64,000 nt of DNA from Pocillopora verrucosa (lineage: Eukaryota; Cnidaria; Anthozoa; Scleractinia; Pocilloporidae), in the NCBI RefSeq assembly GCF_036669915.1, contig NC_089318.1:25356238-25420237 (forward strand), read 5' to 3'. This document shows, in pieces, positions 10,301-19,226 of this stretch; the stretch's first letter is position 1, and every line of letters begins with the position of its first letter. Below the pieces are notes generated by a model, which worked only from the letters and a program-made list of their open reading frames with translations, was not told the DNA's origin and made no database searches. The position numbers and the translations under genes were made by a program.

Positions 10301-12892
10301 CCGAAAAGGGGATCTGTTTTAGTCTTCAGATATCCTAAAGGTCACAGAACAGATTCCATCAAAGGGACAATCAAAGAGTTTGGAAATATTTTACCACCGA
10401 GAGATTTGGAAGACAATTAAACTTCCACTCTGATATAAATCATCAGCCCATTTCAATAGTTTAGAAAGGCGTGGAGTGATTAATTAAATATTTTCATTTT
10501 TCTGCTTATCAGCTACCATTTTATGGTAAAGACAAGAGACAACTTTTCGAAAACATCGCATACACAACGCCTGATATCCCCAATTGGCTTGGGAGAGAGA
10601 CCAGAGATTGCCTTTTAAAGGTCAGCCAACGAAATCCAAAGTTATGCGATTGGAGTAAATAACTTTCTTCTGAGACAAGAGAGGATGTCCTCTTTTGTTT
10701 TAAATGATACCGATTTTCTCAAAACTATCATACATAACCTCCGACAATTGATCTCCTTCTGCCCCACTGCAAAATTAAGTTTGATTAAAAACATTGGCAT
10801 TTAACATGCACACGTGGCGCGAGGAATCATAGAATTGCTTCGGTAAATTTGACACAAAAATCGCCAAGATTCCGGTTCAAGAGGAAATACAAGAAATTTA
10901 CAGATCAATATTTTCAAATTTTTCAAGCTGTAACTGACACCCTGAGGTGTGTACTCAACAAAACTTACAATAAAGGTTATGAACGAACCAAAATTAATTG
11001 AATTCAAAATAAAAAATTAGATCATAGAGGTTTACGGATCACAAACTTTTGCGATGAACTAAAAGGACCCACTGTAATTTGCAGAAAAAAGTTTAAACAA
11101 CTCTCTTTTAAAAGTATTTCTAAATTAATATTTTTGGCAAACACTGTAGAGGAAATAGTGCACTTCATTTTTTAAGTCAGGTATTTCAATTTTAACGAAA
11201 TAAATCTTTTATTTCTGTATAAGCAGCTTCTCCAAAAATGCCCGGATGTGAGGCTTGGCGTTGACAATTTCCAATACCATCCGTTCTTCAGCTGTCTTCC
11301 GTCTTCAGAACCTCTCGCAATTGCATGTGGTCCATCCGCGGTAAATACGACAGCAGAGAATGAGGTATGCTGATATCAGTGTCAATAGATCCAAAGTCAG
11401 TCCATTTGACTGTAAGGGTTTCATGGCAGACAGTGCTTCCTGAAAATTGCATCTTCTCTACTTCTTTGTAGATTAACTACATCTCTGGATTTTCATCTTT
11501 ACTGTCAGACGATGCAAATATCATCATTGCGGTAAGTGTAAAATTCTCTTATTAAAAGATAAAACAAAAATATATTCAAAGCCGGGCCCCTTTTTTTTAC
11601 CTCTTTGGAAACGATGATTAGCCTTAATAATTGTTTCTCTGCTCAACTTGACTCAACTTAACACCACAAGTGTTACAAAAAAAAACTTTTCGACAAAGCT
11701 TCAAAAGAAAAATAGATAAGGTAATAAGAACCAATGAAAATATCAAACGAAAACAAATGAGAACCAAAAGTAAAGTGATAAATTTTACGGGTCAGAAGCG
11801 CGGAAAAACAACGATGATCAAGTCACATGCAATAACTTTAAGTATTTTATTTGATTGGTTGAGAAAGTAGGGCAAGTTTCCTTGGCAACAAACCTTGTGC
11901 AACTTTGAACTGCCGATCACCACTTTGAAGTAGAAGTAGTAAATATCCAGTTTAAAGTGGCTATTGCCAATTTTAAAGTCGCGATCGCCAGTTCCAAAAA
12001 ATGTGTCTATAGCAAAGCTCTAGATAAGCATTGTATTGTTCGGTTGCGAAAGTGGCCACCTACTCTTTTCCCTGGCTTACACGCTCTGCCCACCGACGAA
12101 CACCTAAAAACGAAAAAACTAACAATGACAAGTCTACTATTCACCATAAGACAATATGCAACAAATACAAACGAACCGAAACAAACATACGCCACGTTCT
12201 ACAGAAATACCATACAACATGCGTACCAAAGTTCACAAAGAACTACAACGTTCGAGCTGTGGTTGGAATATTTGCCTTTAAGTTATTTCACACACTCATA
12301 GTTCATCAACCCATCCAATAACTCATTTGTTTATCTCGTTATTGAATCAATACGTTTTTCGAATTTGTCTTTTTATCATGTTCTAGGATGACGCTCTTTC
12401 AAATTAATTACCACTGAGTTTGGGGGTTTTTCAAACCTATGTCAAAAAAGATGTGAACTTATCAATGTAAGTGAAAAGCAATTTTATTGAAACAAATGCA
12501 TCTTCACTGGTTCTGTATGGATGCAAAAATAGTCTTATATCGTACATTAACCGACCTGTTTTCCAATGAGTAGCTCAAGTGTTTCACCTCTCACACCCTA
12601 ACTGAGTCAGTTTGTATATTTTCCACATCGTTCTCTATAAGTTTCCTATTGCACTGGCAAGGAAAATTTTTAATGAAAATCAACTGACTGAGTGCAGTTT
12701 GTTGCGAAATCACACGCGTGATTTCAAAATTGAACGAGCGACGACTGATGAATGAGTAAAATACGAATGAAATAATCATAATGTTCGTAACAAAAACTGC
12801 ATTGATTATTGAAAGCTAACCGTAGCTTTAGCTTGTGGTAACTCAAAGAAAGTTTTTTCCTTCTTTTCAGATGTTCAACTGAACTTAATAAA
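1..12892 (+). CDS. IQ-array AGC-type protein kinase, copy 1 (5' end outside window)
   Basis: This is a multi-exon gene read by splice phase. Visible IQ exons are 677-733, 1242-1307, 1712-1768, 2849-2905, 3421-3486, 5270-5326, 5606-5662 and 5962-6018, all starting after AG, ending before GT, and in phase 0. Kinase exons are 7136-7267, 7718-7879, 8428-8525, 8787-8849, 9431-9560, 10009-10089, 10513-10620 and 11227-11364, followed by tail exon 11472-11531 and last exon 12871-12882 (Met-Phe-Asn-stop), with AATAAA at 12887. The protein would phosphorylate Ser/Thr (known of AGC kinases). Calmodulin binding through the IQ helices is inferred. The 5' exons lie left of the window. I know of no animal AGC kinase with an IQ array, so no symbol is given. 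All kinase exons are open, so the copy looks functional. Confidence 0.75.
440..6018 (+). repeat. IQ-exon array of copy 1
   Basis: A tandem array of about 1 to 1.7 kb modules holds three exon types. Type A (57 nt) reads [19 protein letters not shown] or a variant starting IEAVKLIQ, at 677, 1712, 2849 and 5270. Type B (66 nt) reads [19 protein letters not shown] plus EFQ, at 1242 and 3421. Types D (5606, [15 protein letters not shown]) and E (5962, [15 protein letters not shown]) are diverged IQ exons (57 nt) next to the kinase. Type C starts at 440, 1366 and 5030 and is broken: TAG in the sixth codon at 440, a stop after HLH at 1366, and a one-base deletion at 5030. A type B exon was lost by deletion near 1970, and a type C exon near 2654. 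Confidence 0.8.
3870..4595. mobile_element. 708-bp TIR element (Mutator-like MITE) with 9-bp target duplication, only in copy 1
   Basis: Units 2 and 3 have one copy of GACTGAACC at the same place, while unit 1 has it at 3870-3878 and again at 4587-4595, so the insertion is 3879-4586. The ends are inverted (GGTATCCGGTTAGATCGCTCC on the left; the right end reads GGTTTACGGTTAGATCGCTC on the other strand). The arms consist of repeats of a unit like AGATCGCTCCA or AGTTCGCTCCA spaced about 15-23 bp, in forward orientation on the left and inverted on the right. The interior has a diverged direct duplication (about 4010-4060 and 4130-4180). It encodes no transposase. A 9-bp target duplication fits Mutator/MULE-type elements; that family call is an inference. 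Confidence 0.8.
6258..6292. repeat. Palindrome upstream of the kinase exons, copy 1
   Basis: Arms of 14 bases (ACGTGCCATCAGAA and its complement) flank a 7-base AT loop. The same palindrome occurs in copies 2 (about 31449-31483) and 3 (about 60196-60230). Copy 2 is perfect, while copies 1 and 3 each have one mismatch in the right arm. It lies in the intron between the last IQ exon and the kinase exons. The function is unknown. Confidence 0.6.
6487..6495 (+). CDS. Candidate 9-nt micro-exon (Arg-Asn-Gln), copy 1
   Basis: CGTAACCAG is preceded by a pyrimidine-rich stretch ending GGCAG and followed by GTTAGT, a good donor. It is conserved at 31677-31685 and 60425-60433. The phase (0/0) fits between the last IQ exon and the first kinase exon. 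Such short exons are hard to prove from sequence, and the intervening intron may simply be continuous. Confidence 0.3.
7136..11531 (+). CDS. AGC kinase domain exons of copy 1
   Basis: The first exon gives a basic stretch (IRRKRKSQ), then the glycine loop LGEGGFGEV. The second gives the ATP-binding lysine in YYAVKTF and an ETFIL helix C. The third gives the hinge LEYLPGGDF. The fourth and fifth give VIHRDLKPEN, then KLSDFGLSE and GTYPYMAPE. The sixth gives [19 protein letters not shown], followed in the seventh by [15 protein letters not shown], a strongly AGC-like stretch. The eighth ends the C-lobe with CPDVRLG...HPFF. The 98-, 63- and 130-nt exons share codons across their junctions and sum to 97 codons. 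The last exon ([10 protein letters not shown]) resembles a short AGC hydrophobic-motif tail, but weakly. The activation segment is short and the usual PDK1-site Thr position is Gly (GVCGT instead of TFCGT). Confidence 0.85.
7284..7369. repeat. TA microsatellite, kinase intron 1, copy 1
   Basis: This (TA)n tract begins 17 bases after the donor of the first kinase exon. It is followed by a conserved stretch (about 7370-7450) containing GGCCTGTTTCGTGG that looks like the edge of a dispersed foldback element, because a related core occurs in the hairpin at 61700-61754. Confidence 0.85.
11532..12870 (+). other. Last intron of copy 1
   Basis: The sequence between the tail exon (donor GTAAGT) and the four-codon last exon (acceptor TTCTTTTCAG) has no convincing coding content. 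A short run at about 11900-12000 has degenerate repeats of a motif like GCCANTTTAAAGT. Small ORFs on both strands look random. Confidence 0.55.
12871..12892 (+). terminator. Four-codon terminal exon and polyadenylation signal, copy 1
   Basis: After a strong acceptor, ATG TTC AAC TGA closes the kinase reading frame in phase 0, and AATAAA follows five bases (12887-12892) after the stop. The same arrangement is found in copy 2 at 38398-38419. Confidence 0.6.
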
Positions 12893-13197
12893 AGATACTT
12901 TCGATCGAACTTATCAATATGTGTGTCTTGTTTGTTTGTCACACCAATAACTATCCATTACGTGAGATTCTCCTTCTCCAATCAAAACTTATGGCAAATA
13001 ACAACTCCCTTGAGAAACTTTAAAAACAGGGAGCCTTGGAACGTAGGGTAAAATCAAGTTGCTGCCAATAACAGGGACTTCTTCTTATCCAGCGTGTGTC
13101 AAGCTGCCGATCAGTTGAGACAAGCAAATAGTGGGCAGGCGAAATTGGCGAAAGTATACGCGTCTTACTTGAGGTGCTTGAGAACGAGTTGTGTGCC

Positions 13198-13515
13198 ATG
13201 AATCAGCGGTTATTGCGCGTAATGGCTAACGTAAAATTAGACTTCTCTTCGTTCAAGCGTTTTCTGGCGAGAATTCATAGACTAGAAAATAAATATTTGT
13301 CTCTGCGACAATGGTTGGAAAATAAGATGGCTACTTGCCACCGACCCCCCGACATACACTGTGGTCCAACAAGAAGAAACGACGAACTTAAATTCCACGA
13401 AAATCGAAAGCTTGTGTTTGTCACCATGCAATTATTTTGCGCTCGCGAATGTGGATTTCAGAGACTTTCAAACCCCTTTCGCAGACTCACTTGGGTAGGT
13501 AGGTCTGAGGGTTGA
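13198..13515 (+). CDS. Unidentified ORF, copy 1
   Basis: This 105-codon ORF starts MNQRLLRVMANVKLDFSSFK, is rich in Leu, Arg and Lys, and looks helical at the start (RIHRLENKYLSLRQWLENK). The frame is open upstream to about 13160 and ends soon after GTAGGTAGG, a possible donor at about 13496. A preceding open stretch (13075-13153, QAADQLRQANSGQAKLAK) may be another exon. Copy 2 has 26 extra bases between the two stretches. I do not recognise a family. It could be an exon of the kinase-adjacent Roco gene or a stand-alone relic. Confidence 0.35.
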   Translation: MNQRLLRVMANVKLDFSSFKRFLARIHRLENKYLSLRQWLENKMATCHRPPDIHCGPTRRNDELKFHENRKLVFVTMQLFCARECGFQRLSNPFRRLTWVGRSEG

Positions 13516-14580
13516 TTCAAGTAAACGAGGATAAACTTGTTAGTATTAATTTCGGACAAGTTTACCTTCTCACTCGAATGAACCCTAACTAATACAGGTT
13601 CCTAGCAAATCAACCCAAAAGAATGTTGGGACCTTAAACACTGAAATATTTGTTGTTGTTGTTGTTCTGATGGACAATTTTTACTGTTTGGTCTATTTCA
13701 GGTTCCGCTGGTTAAAGGTACCTTCAACTACAGTGCTTAGTATCTTCAAGCTTTGCTTAAATTTCTATGGAAATCTTGATACATTTATATGGCTATAATA
13801 GCTTTATATAAACCTTAAGGCAAAAACCGATTCAGAAAAAAAACAATTGTAAAAACATTTTGGGAAAACGTTTTAAAGGTGTATCAACTTGAACGTAAAT
13901 GTAACACCTAAAAACTTGTTTACAGATAACAACCTCGTTCATGTTAGATAAAAAAATGTGATAATGATTTCAAGACATCACTGATTAAAAAAAATTACTT
14001 TTAAGCTACTTCAAACAATTCATTAAAGATCAATGCAAAGTCTTTTTTCTTCGGCGTGTCCAAAATCCTAATAGCTCATAAGAGTATTTAAGACAAATAG
14101 AGAATCAACTTATAAAAAAAAAAAAATCCATATGGGCTCTTGAAGGCTCTTTCGCTTCTCCTGCTCTCAGTAGTGGACTCTTACAGAGATTTTCTAGGTA
14201 GCCTTGTGGTTTCAGTTCCAAATGTCAACGTTTGCAAGCAACTTTTTACTTCCTTGGGTTTCATATTTTCTATGATGCAGCTCCAATTCTCACTGCCTTA
14301 ACTGAAAAGTAAAAAAGGCATAATTTAGGGAGAATCGTGGAGTTCACATAAAATTTTTCATTCGGCTTTACGACATGAAACGATAAACTACCCAACAATT
14401 ATTATAGCAGAAATTTATGTTTTACTCCTATCAAATTATAGAAGAAAAAGTCTGTGTCCAATTAATTTTAAAGCATCTCAATTTCTTCAAGAAAAAAGAA
14501 ACTCTTAAACTCTACACAGCAAGAGAACAACAAAAGCATTAATGATCAAATATATTTCTATAATTTGGATTTAAAGTTAC
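13516..14580. other. Non-coding interval between unknown ORF and CHAT fragment, copy 1
   Basis: No gene was seen. A (TTG)n run lies at about 13650. The segment about 13645-13760 (with CAGGTTCCGCTGGTTAAAGG) is a diverged copy of about 21375-21490 (CAGGTTTCGCTAGTTAAGGG), so an older duplication is present. The rest is AT-rich with short homopolymers. Confidence 0.6.
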
Positions 14581-14628
14581 TTTGCATTGCGTAAATGTTA
14601 TGAAAAGAGTAATTACATGGGTCGGCAA

Positions 14629-15195
14629 CTAATTGTTCTTGAAATCAAGTTTGACGTCGTCACTAATGAGTACAAATGGCGCCCAGTACTTCTCCTCCTT
14701 GAAGGTTTCAGAATCTCTCATACACTTCATGGCTTGATTGAGAGCTTCAGTTGCCTTCTTGCCTTTAACAAGTGCATCGCAGAAGAAACTCATGAACTCC
14801 AGGGTTCCCTCGTCACCTATCGTCCACAAGGCCACGACAGATCTAGCGCCAGCACCCAAGAATGTTCGGGCGATGCCGACCACACCTTCGGCAATAACCT
14901 CCCCACGAGCACTGTGACAACAGCTTAGAACAACCAGTCGCGCCCGCAGCCCAGCTTCCATGACATCTTTCATCGTTGGTCGATAGTCCTTCTCTTGAGG
15001 CTGAGGGGTTTCTCTTGTGGTGTTTGGTGCCAGGATAGCTTCACCAGTTTCCATTTTACCATGCACTGCAATATGTATTAAAGCCACTGCTAAAAGTCGT
15101 TTAACACTTGTTCTAATTTTCGTATCATTTACCATCAGCCGGGAACCATTTGTCGGAAATAACCGCCGATGGTATTCTGAGATTGAAGCGGGCAA
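14629..15195 (-). pseudogene. CHAT-domain (caspase-like protease) fragment, copy 1
   Basis: On the minus strand the frame reads ALIHIAVHGKMETGEAILAP (catalytic His region), then RARLVVLSCCHSARGEV (catalytic Cys region), GVVGIARTFLGAGARSVVAL, EALNQAMKCMRDSE and KYWAPFVLISDDV, ending with a stop. This is the classic C-terminal CHAT module of TPR-CHAT proteins (known in cnidarians; related to separase/caspase-type peptidases). The His and Cys positions are intact. The frame opens upstream to about 15230 but no TPR repeats are present, and a LRRK COR exon begins there on the other strand. It is therefore a last-exon fragment or a truncated copy. Copy 2 is almost identical. Confidence 0.75.
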
Positions 15196-15239
15196 AAACG
15201 AGTTCGTGTCGCACTTATCGTCGTACTGTTCTTCAAGTA

Positions 15240-15750
15240 CAAGTTTTCAATCCGCTGATATCTCGATAGGAACACCACAAGGGACTTCATCTTTGGCTGC
15301 TTCTACAAGTAAACATCCTACAGATGGTACCTCCGCAGAGAGCAGGGGTGACAAACCACGAAGTAAAACACCGCACTTTCCCAACAGCCCGTTCGTGAAG
15401 GAGTTCCCCGTCGATTGTCTTCCGGAGTTACCTACAGATCTGACGACGCTGATGGACGACAATTTCCTTCACTGCTGGAAATCTGGCGTTTGCCTTCGTC
15501 ACCCATGGTTGTTCCTCCTGCTGCACTGCGTCGCCGACACTGGATCTGATCAACAGTTGATTCGAACGGAAGTAAGCCCTTGCCGTCAGGGTTGGAGGGT
15601 TTTGAGTTTCGCGGTGGACCACATCGACACGCTCATTCGCAAATGGTACCAAGAGTTACCGACGATGGATGGACAGCAACCCAAAGTCAGGCAGCTTGTT
15701 CCCTGTATGATGTGCGAAAGACTCGGCCTTGCAACCTCGTCATCATCATC
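15240..15750 (+). pseudogene. COR-B-like exon of the LRRK relic, copy 1
   Basis: The frame contains DDNFLHCWKSGVCLRH, then IRTEVSPCRQGWRVLSFAVD, HIDTLIRKWYQELP and KVRQLVPCMMCERLGL. This matches the end of the COR domain and the PCxxC element seen before the kinase in Roco proteins. A Ser/Thr/Pro-rich stretch precedes it. A donor GTAAAC follows at 15751. The left boundary is uncertain, because the frame runs open into the CHAT fragment on the other strand. Confidence 0.6.
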
Positions 15751-15949
15751 GTAAACTTTATTAATGTGTCTTGAATATCTGGCCGACGGGGTTAAAAACT
15801 CCTCTACTAATAGGGGACACTTAATAAAGTTAATAACCTACTAAATATTTTCTATTGAACTATTAAAAAAAAGCCTGATAATATATTTAACAATATAATA
15901 TAGTTAAAAAACATATTAACTATCAACTGATGGGATAAATGATTAAAAA

Positions 15950-17248
15950 AATAAAGATTACGAATTATAAAGGATGCAATTAGAACGATTGTCGTCTTCT
16001 ACCATTACGCTCAAATTAAATTTACGGATACGATTTTTAAAACTAAATAATGATGGGAGGGTTCTAAATTCGCTTGTTAGCTTATTCCACAACTTTGGTC
16101 CCAAGTAGGTGAGGGAATATTTGCCATATTTCTAGGTCCTAAATCTGAGGATGGCAAACTCCGCCACCCTTAAGTTGTAGGGTGAACAATGCGTGAGAAA
16201 TAGCTCACACACTATGGTGTAGCAAAGTTTGTGTTTATATATACGGATAGTAATATCTTGTAGTCTTCTGTTCTGAAGCGTCGTTAGATCACTCTTGTCC
16301 AGTAATGCTTGGTAGCTCGATTGCTTATCTAGGAAAACTGCGCGTAGTGCTCTTTCTTGAATCCGTTCGAGCTTTCTTTTATCAGTATCACTACAGAAAT
16401 GCCAAGTCAGGTGGCAATAGGTTAAGTAAGGCAATATGGTTGATTTACACAGAGTTAATTTAGCATTGGTAGGGATAAGTTTTTTAAGCCTCAACATTAC
16501 GCCTACCTTTCGACTCGCCTTCTTACATATTTTACATTTTTTTACTTTACATATATTACATTTTAAGTCTCTTAATTTTTTAGCGCCTACTTATTTATAT
16601 TCTTTCATTTCTCTTAGGCTCCCATCTAAATATAATTTAAGGAATTCTAGTGATAACCTTTTGCCTAGTTATCCGCGTTTTAAATCTATAGCTACACTAG
16701 GTGATCGTTCTTTTACCAGTGCCACACTGAAACTGTGGAATGCGTAACCATTTGACATAGGAAGCGCCAGCACAGTTAATATTTTTAAAGCCGAGCTAAA
16801 AACTCACCTTTTTCGTCATGCATTGTTAGCATATATAGTTGTTTTTATTATTGTGAGTTTACTTTTAATTGTAATTTTAGCTTTTTAACCTTTTTATTTT
16901 GTTTTTAATCTTGTCATGCGCATTTGAACATTTTATGGAATTTGCGCATTATTAATTTCCCATTATTATTATTATTATTATTTCATTAATGTGAGTGTTA
17001 AAATTCAATTGTTCGTCTATGGTAACTCCTAGCAAATTAAGACATTCAGAAGTTTCAATGGTGTTTCGTCGAAAGTGTAATCGAATCTTACTATCTGTAC
17101 AGTTATGCTTTAAAGTCATAGTTTGATATTTGCTCAGGTTTCCTTTTAGCAGATTGCTGGCATTTTATTCGGAGGCCCTATTGGCATTCCTCATAAGATT
17201 GGTGTTAGCCATTTTCAGGTCCCCCGTTGTTTCATACATTTGATGGTC
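15950..17248 (-). mobile_element. 5'-truncated non-LTR retrotransposon (minus strand), copy 1
   Basis: Reading the minus strand from 17248, DHQMYETTGDLKMAN follows the position of the RT active-site ADD, then NLLKGNLSKYQTMTL, LNLLGVTIDEQLNFNTHI, [insertion], ICKKASRKVGVMLRLKKLIP, TILPYLTYCHLTWHF, RKLERIQERALRAVF and, after an in-frame TAG, YSLTYLGPKLWNKLTS. This is the C-terminal half of a LINE reverse transcriptase of the CR1/L2/Jockey group. It is truncated just after the catalytic motif and lies within the first intron of the LRRK relic. Confidence 0.75.
16540..16983 (+). mobile_element. LINE 3' fragment with (ATT)n tail nested in the minus-strand LINE, copy 1
   Basis: On the + strand LPSKYNLRNSSDNLLPSYPR, KSIATLGDRSFTSATLKLWN, a stop, then STVNIFKAELKTHLFRHALL is a LINE C-terminus. 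It ends in (ATT)n at 16962-16983. It interrupts the opposite-strand LINE between NTHINEI and CKICKK, so it arrived later. Junctions are approximate. Confidence 0.7.
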
Positions 17249-17263
17249 GATTTCATTTACAAG

Positions 17264-17467
17264 TTCAAGTTTACCGACTGTCAGCGTCAAAGTGCAAAGT
17301 CAGATTTAATCCGTTGTCCCAATCACCCGAGCTGGGAAGTTGATCTTCATAAGGTTGCGCTTGATATAATGTTTCATGACGTAGATCCTGACTTATTGTT
17401 GTCGCACGAAGGCGTTAAGTATAAGGACGCCGACTCGAGTATCCTCGGAAGTGGAGGCTTTGGAAAG
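17264..17467 (+). pseudogene. Zn-motif and glycine-loop exon of the LRRK relic, copy 1
   Basis: The exon reads FTDCQRQSAKSDLIRCPNHP, then VDPDLLLSHEGVKYKDADSS and ILGSGGFGK, with the donor GTATCT. It joins in phase to GTCGTTCGC at 18431, completing GSGGFGKV. The left side abuts the 5'-truncated end of the minus-strand LINE at about 17248, so the original acceptor may have been altered. Confidence 0.65.
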
Positions 17468-18430
17468 GTATCTGTTTCTCCATTACATTGTACCGGTCTT
17501 TTTGTAACTGGTGTGAAATTTGCGTGTTAATGCAATTTATTATGGTTTCGGTGGAAAGAAAGTTTAAAATTTAGAATCGAACTGATGTGGATGGAGGTAA
17601 ACTTATTATCTTCTGTCTTTTTTGCGAATTTATCGTGATAAGGGCGAACAGGAAGGTAACAAATGCTCTGCTACGAACTTTCCTTTTTCCCATGAAACTA
17701 AGCGTCCGTTCTAAGACCTCGAGCTATTTTTTCTCCACTCATTCTCGGTTTGCTTTTATTTTGTTTTGTTTTTTTGCCGTTAGCTCCGCCCTGGCTCGCT
17801 AGTAGAAGACTCGTTGTTGATTTCCTCGCAGTTAAGAATTTTTTCGCAGTAAGAGACGGCCTTGATGAATTTTTCCATAGGGTTAGGGTTAGGCGACTAC
17901 GAATGGTGTAACAGGCGTCTGCACCTGAAAGAGAGGCTATAAGGCCCCTTTATTGTATGGCAAGGTAGTCCTGAGCTGAATCCAAGCGTCCTGATTAGCT
18001 CTTACTTGGTCGGGATTTTGCCATACGGACCGTTTCCACGGAAACGATCATAAGCCATGCCTTTTTCGTCGCGAAAGCTGGGAAATTTAAAGTAAATAAG
18101 TTTGGCCCGAGTGCTATATAGTAAGCTACTTATTTACCTCGCTTGCTCGAGCTGCACTGGGGAATATTGGTCTTCGGTCAGTTTCGCACGGACCTCGTGC
18201 CAATATTCCTTAGTGGGACCCTCGCACTCGTTCAGTAAGAAGTTATTCCTCTATGGGTTTCTGGAAGCATGCCTAACAGACGGCAGTAGACTGCCATCAA
18301 CCGGCCTTTAGTGAAACCCCCCAGGTAAGGATATACCTTCAAGCTCTCTCAGCAAGTATCGCAAGAAAAACTCAAACAGGAAATGTAAAACAAAGGCCAA
18401 AATTGTTGATATAGTCTTCTTATCTCTCAG
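17468..18430. repeat. LRRK-relic intron with probable dispersed repeat, copy 1
   Basis: No coding exon was seen. The part about 17880-18260 has a repeat-like character. It contains a short GGGTTAGGGTTAGG run, TTGTATGGCAAGGTAGTCCTG partly mirrored by TTTTGCCATACGG, and GGAATATTGG mirrored by CCAATATTCC around GGTC. This is consistent with a foldback element, though the boundaries are not clear. Confidence 0.4.
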
Positions 18431-19117
18431 GTCGTTCGCCGGGAATGCCGACGACAGGCAGTCGCCATCGAGTTCTACATTAAAAGTGATGAATCCGAAC
18501 CCTTCAGGCATTACCGCGAGACGCGCAAGGAACTGAACAAGCTACGTCGTGTACGACAGCATCCTTTCCTTACCAACATCATCAGTGTGTCTTTGTGCCC
18601 CTTGTGCCTTCTGCTGGAACTAGCAGAACGCGGGGCTCTCACCGAGATCTTATCCAGCTCAAAGTTGCTTGATCGTATTGTCCTCTTTCAGACTGCATAT
18701 CAAGTTGCAGACGCACTGAGATTCCTTCATGGCATAGATGTCATCTATAGAGACTTAAAACCGGAAAACGTCCATGTTTGGTCCTTGGAGGAACACGCTG
18801 ATCTTCACGTCAAGCTCATTGATTTTTGCACGGGGAACTTCGCGACTTCGACTGGTTTGATTTCATGCGCTGGATCTCCCGGTAACCATGCACCTGAGAT
18901 GTTGGAATCAGCAAATAAAGAGGAATACACCTTTCAAGTAGACGTATATTCGTATGCGATCCTCCTTTACCGAATTATCACCCGCTTAATTCCGTTCATC
19001 GGACACGATTTAGGTGCAAAAATCAACGCGGCTGTAATTGCTGGAGAGCGTCCGCAGTGGAAACACGTTCCGGTAGCGACTTTCGGCTTTCCGACGCTTA
19101 CCGAGCTTATGCTTTGA
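18431..19117 (+). pseudogene. Kinase exon of the LRRK relic, copy 1
   Basis: The acceptor TATCTCTCAG is followed by VVRRECRRQAVAIEFYIK, so the usual VAxK lysine is Glu. Then come LLELAERGALTEIL, VIYRDLKPENVHVW (YRD as in LRRK2), KLIDFCTGNFA (DFC in place of DFG/DYG), CAGSPGNHAPEML and VDVYSYAILLYRIITR. TGA falls where an Arg codon (CGA) is expected before CWSGRPTKRPTT. The domain could not have been an active kinase, whatever the stop does. Confidence 0.75.
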
Positions 19118-19226
19118 TGCTGGTCGGGTAGGCCGACCAAGAGACCGACGACCGCTAAAATAACCGAGCAAGTCTGTCATCCCACGTTCCAGTGTTTGAT
19201 AGCCAAGTAGCTTATCCCCTCAGTCT

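Noticed and set aside
14587..14928. + strand 113-codon ORF
   Set aside because: It is antisense to the CHAT fragment and has no recognisable motif.
15017..15240. + strand ORF start overlapping the CHAT fragment
   Set aside because: This part is antisense to a recognisable CHAT domain. Only the later part (from about 15240) resembles COR.
17878..17894. Telomere-like GGGTTAGGGTTAGG
   Set aside because: It has only about two and a half repeats within a dispersed-repeat intron, with no other telomeric sign.
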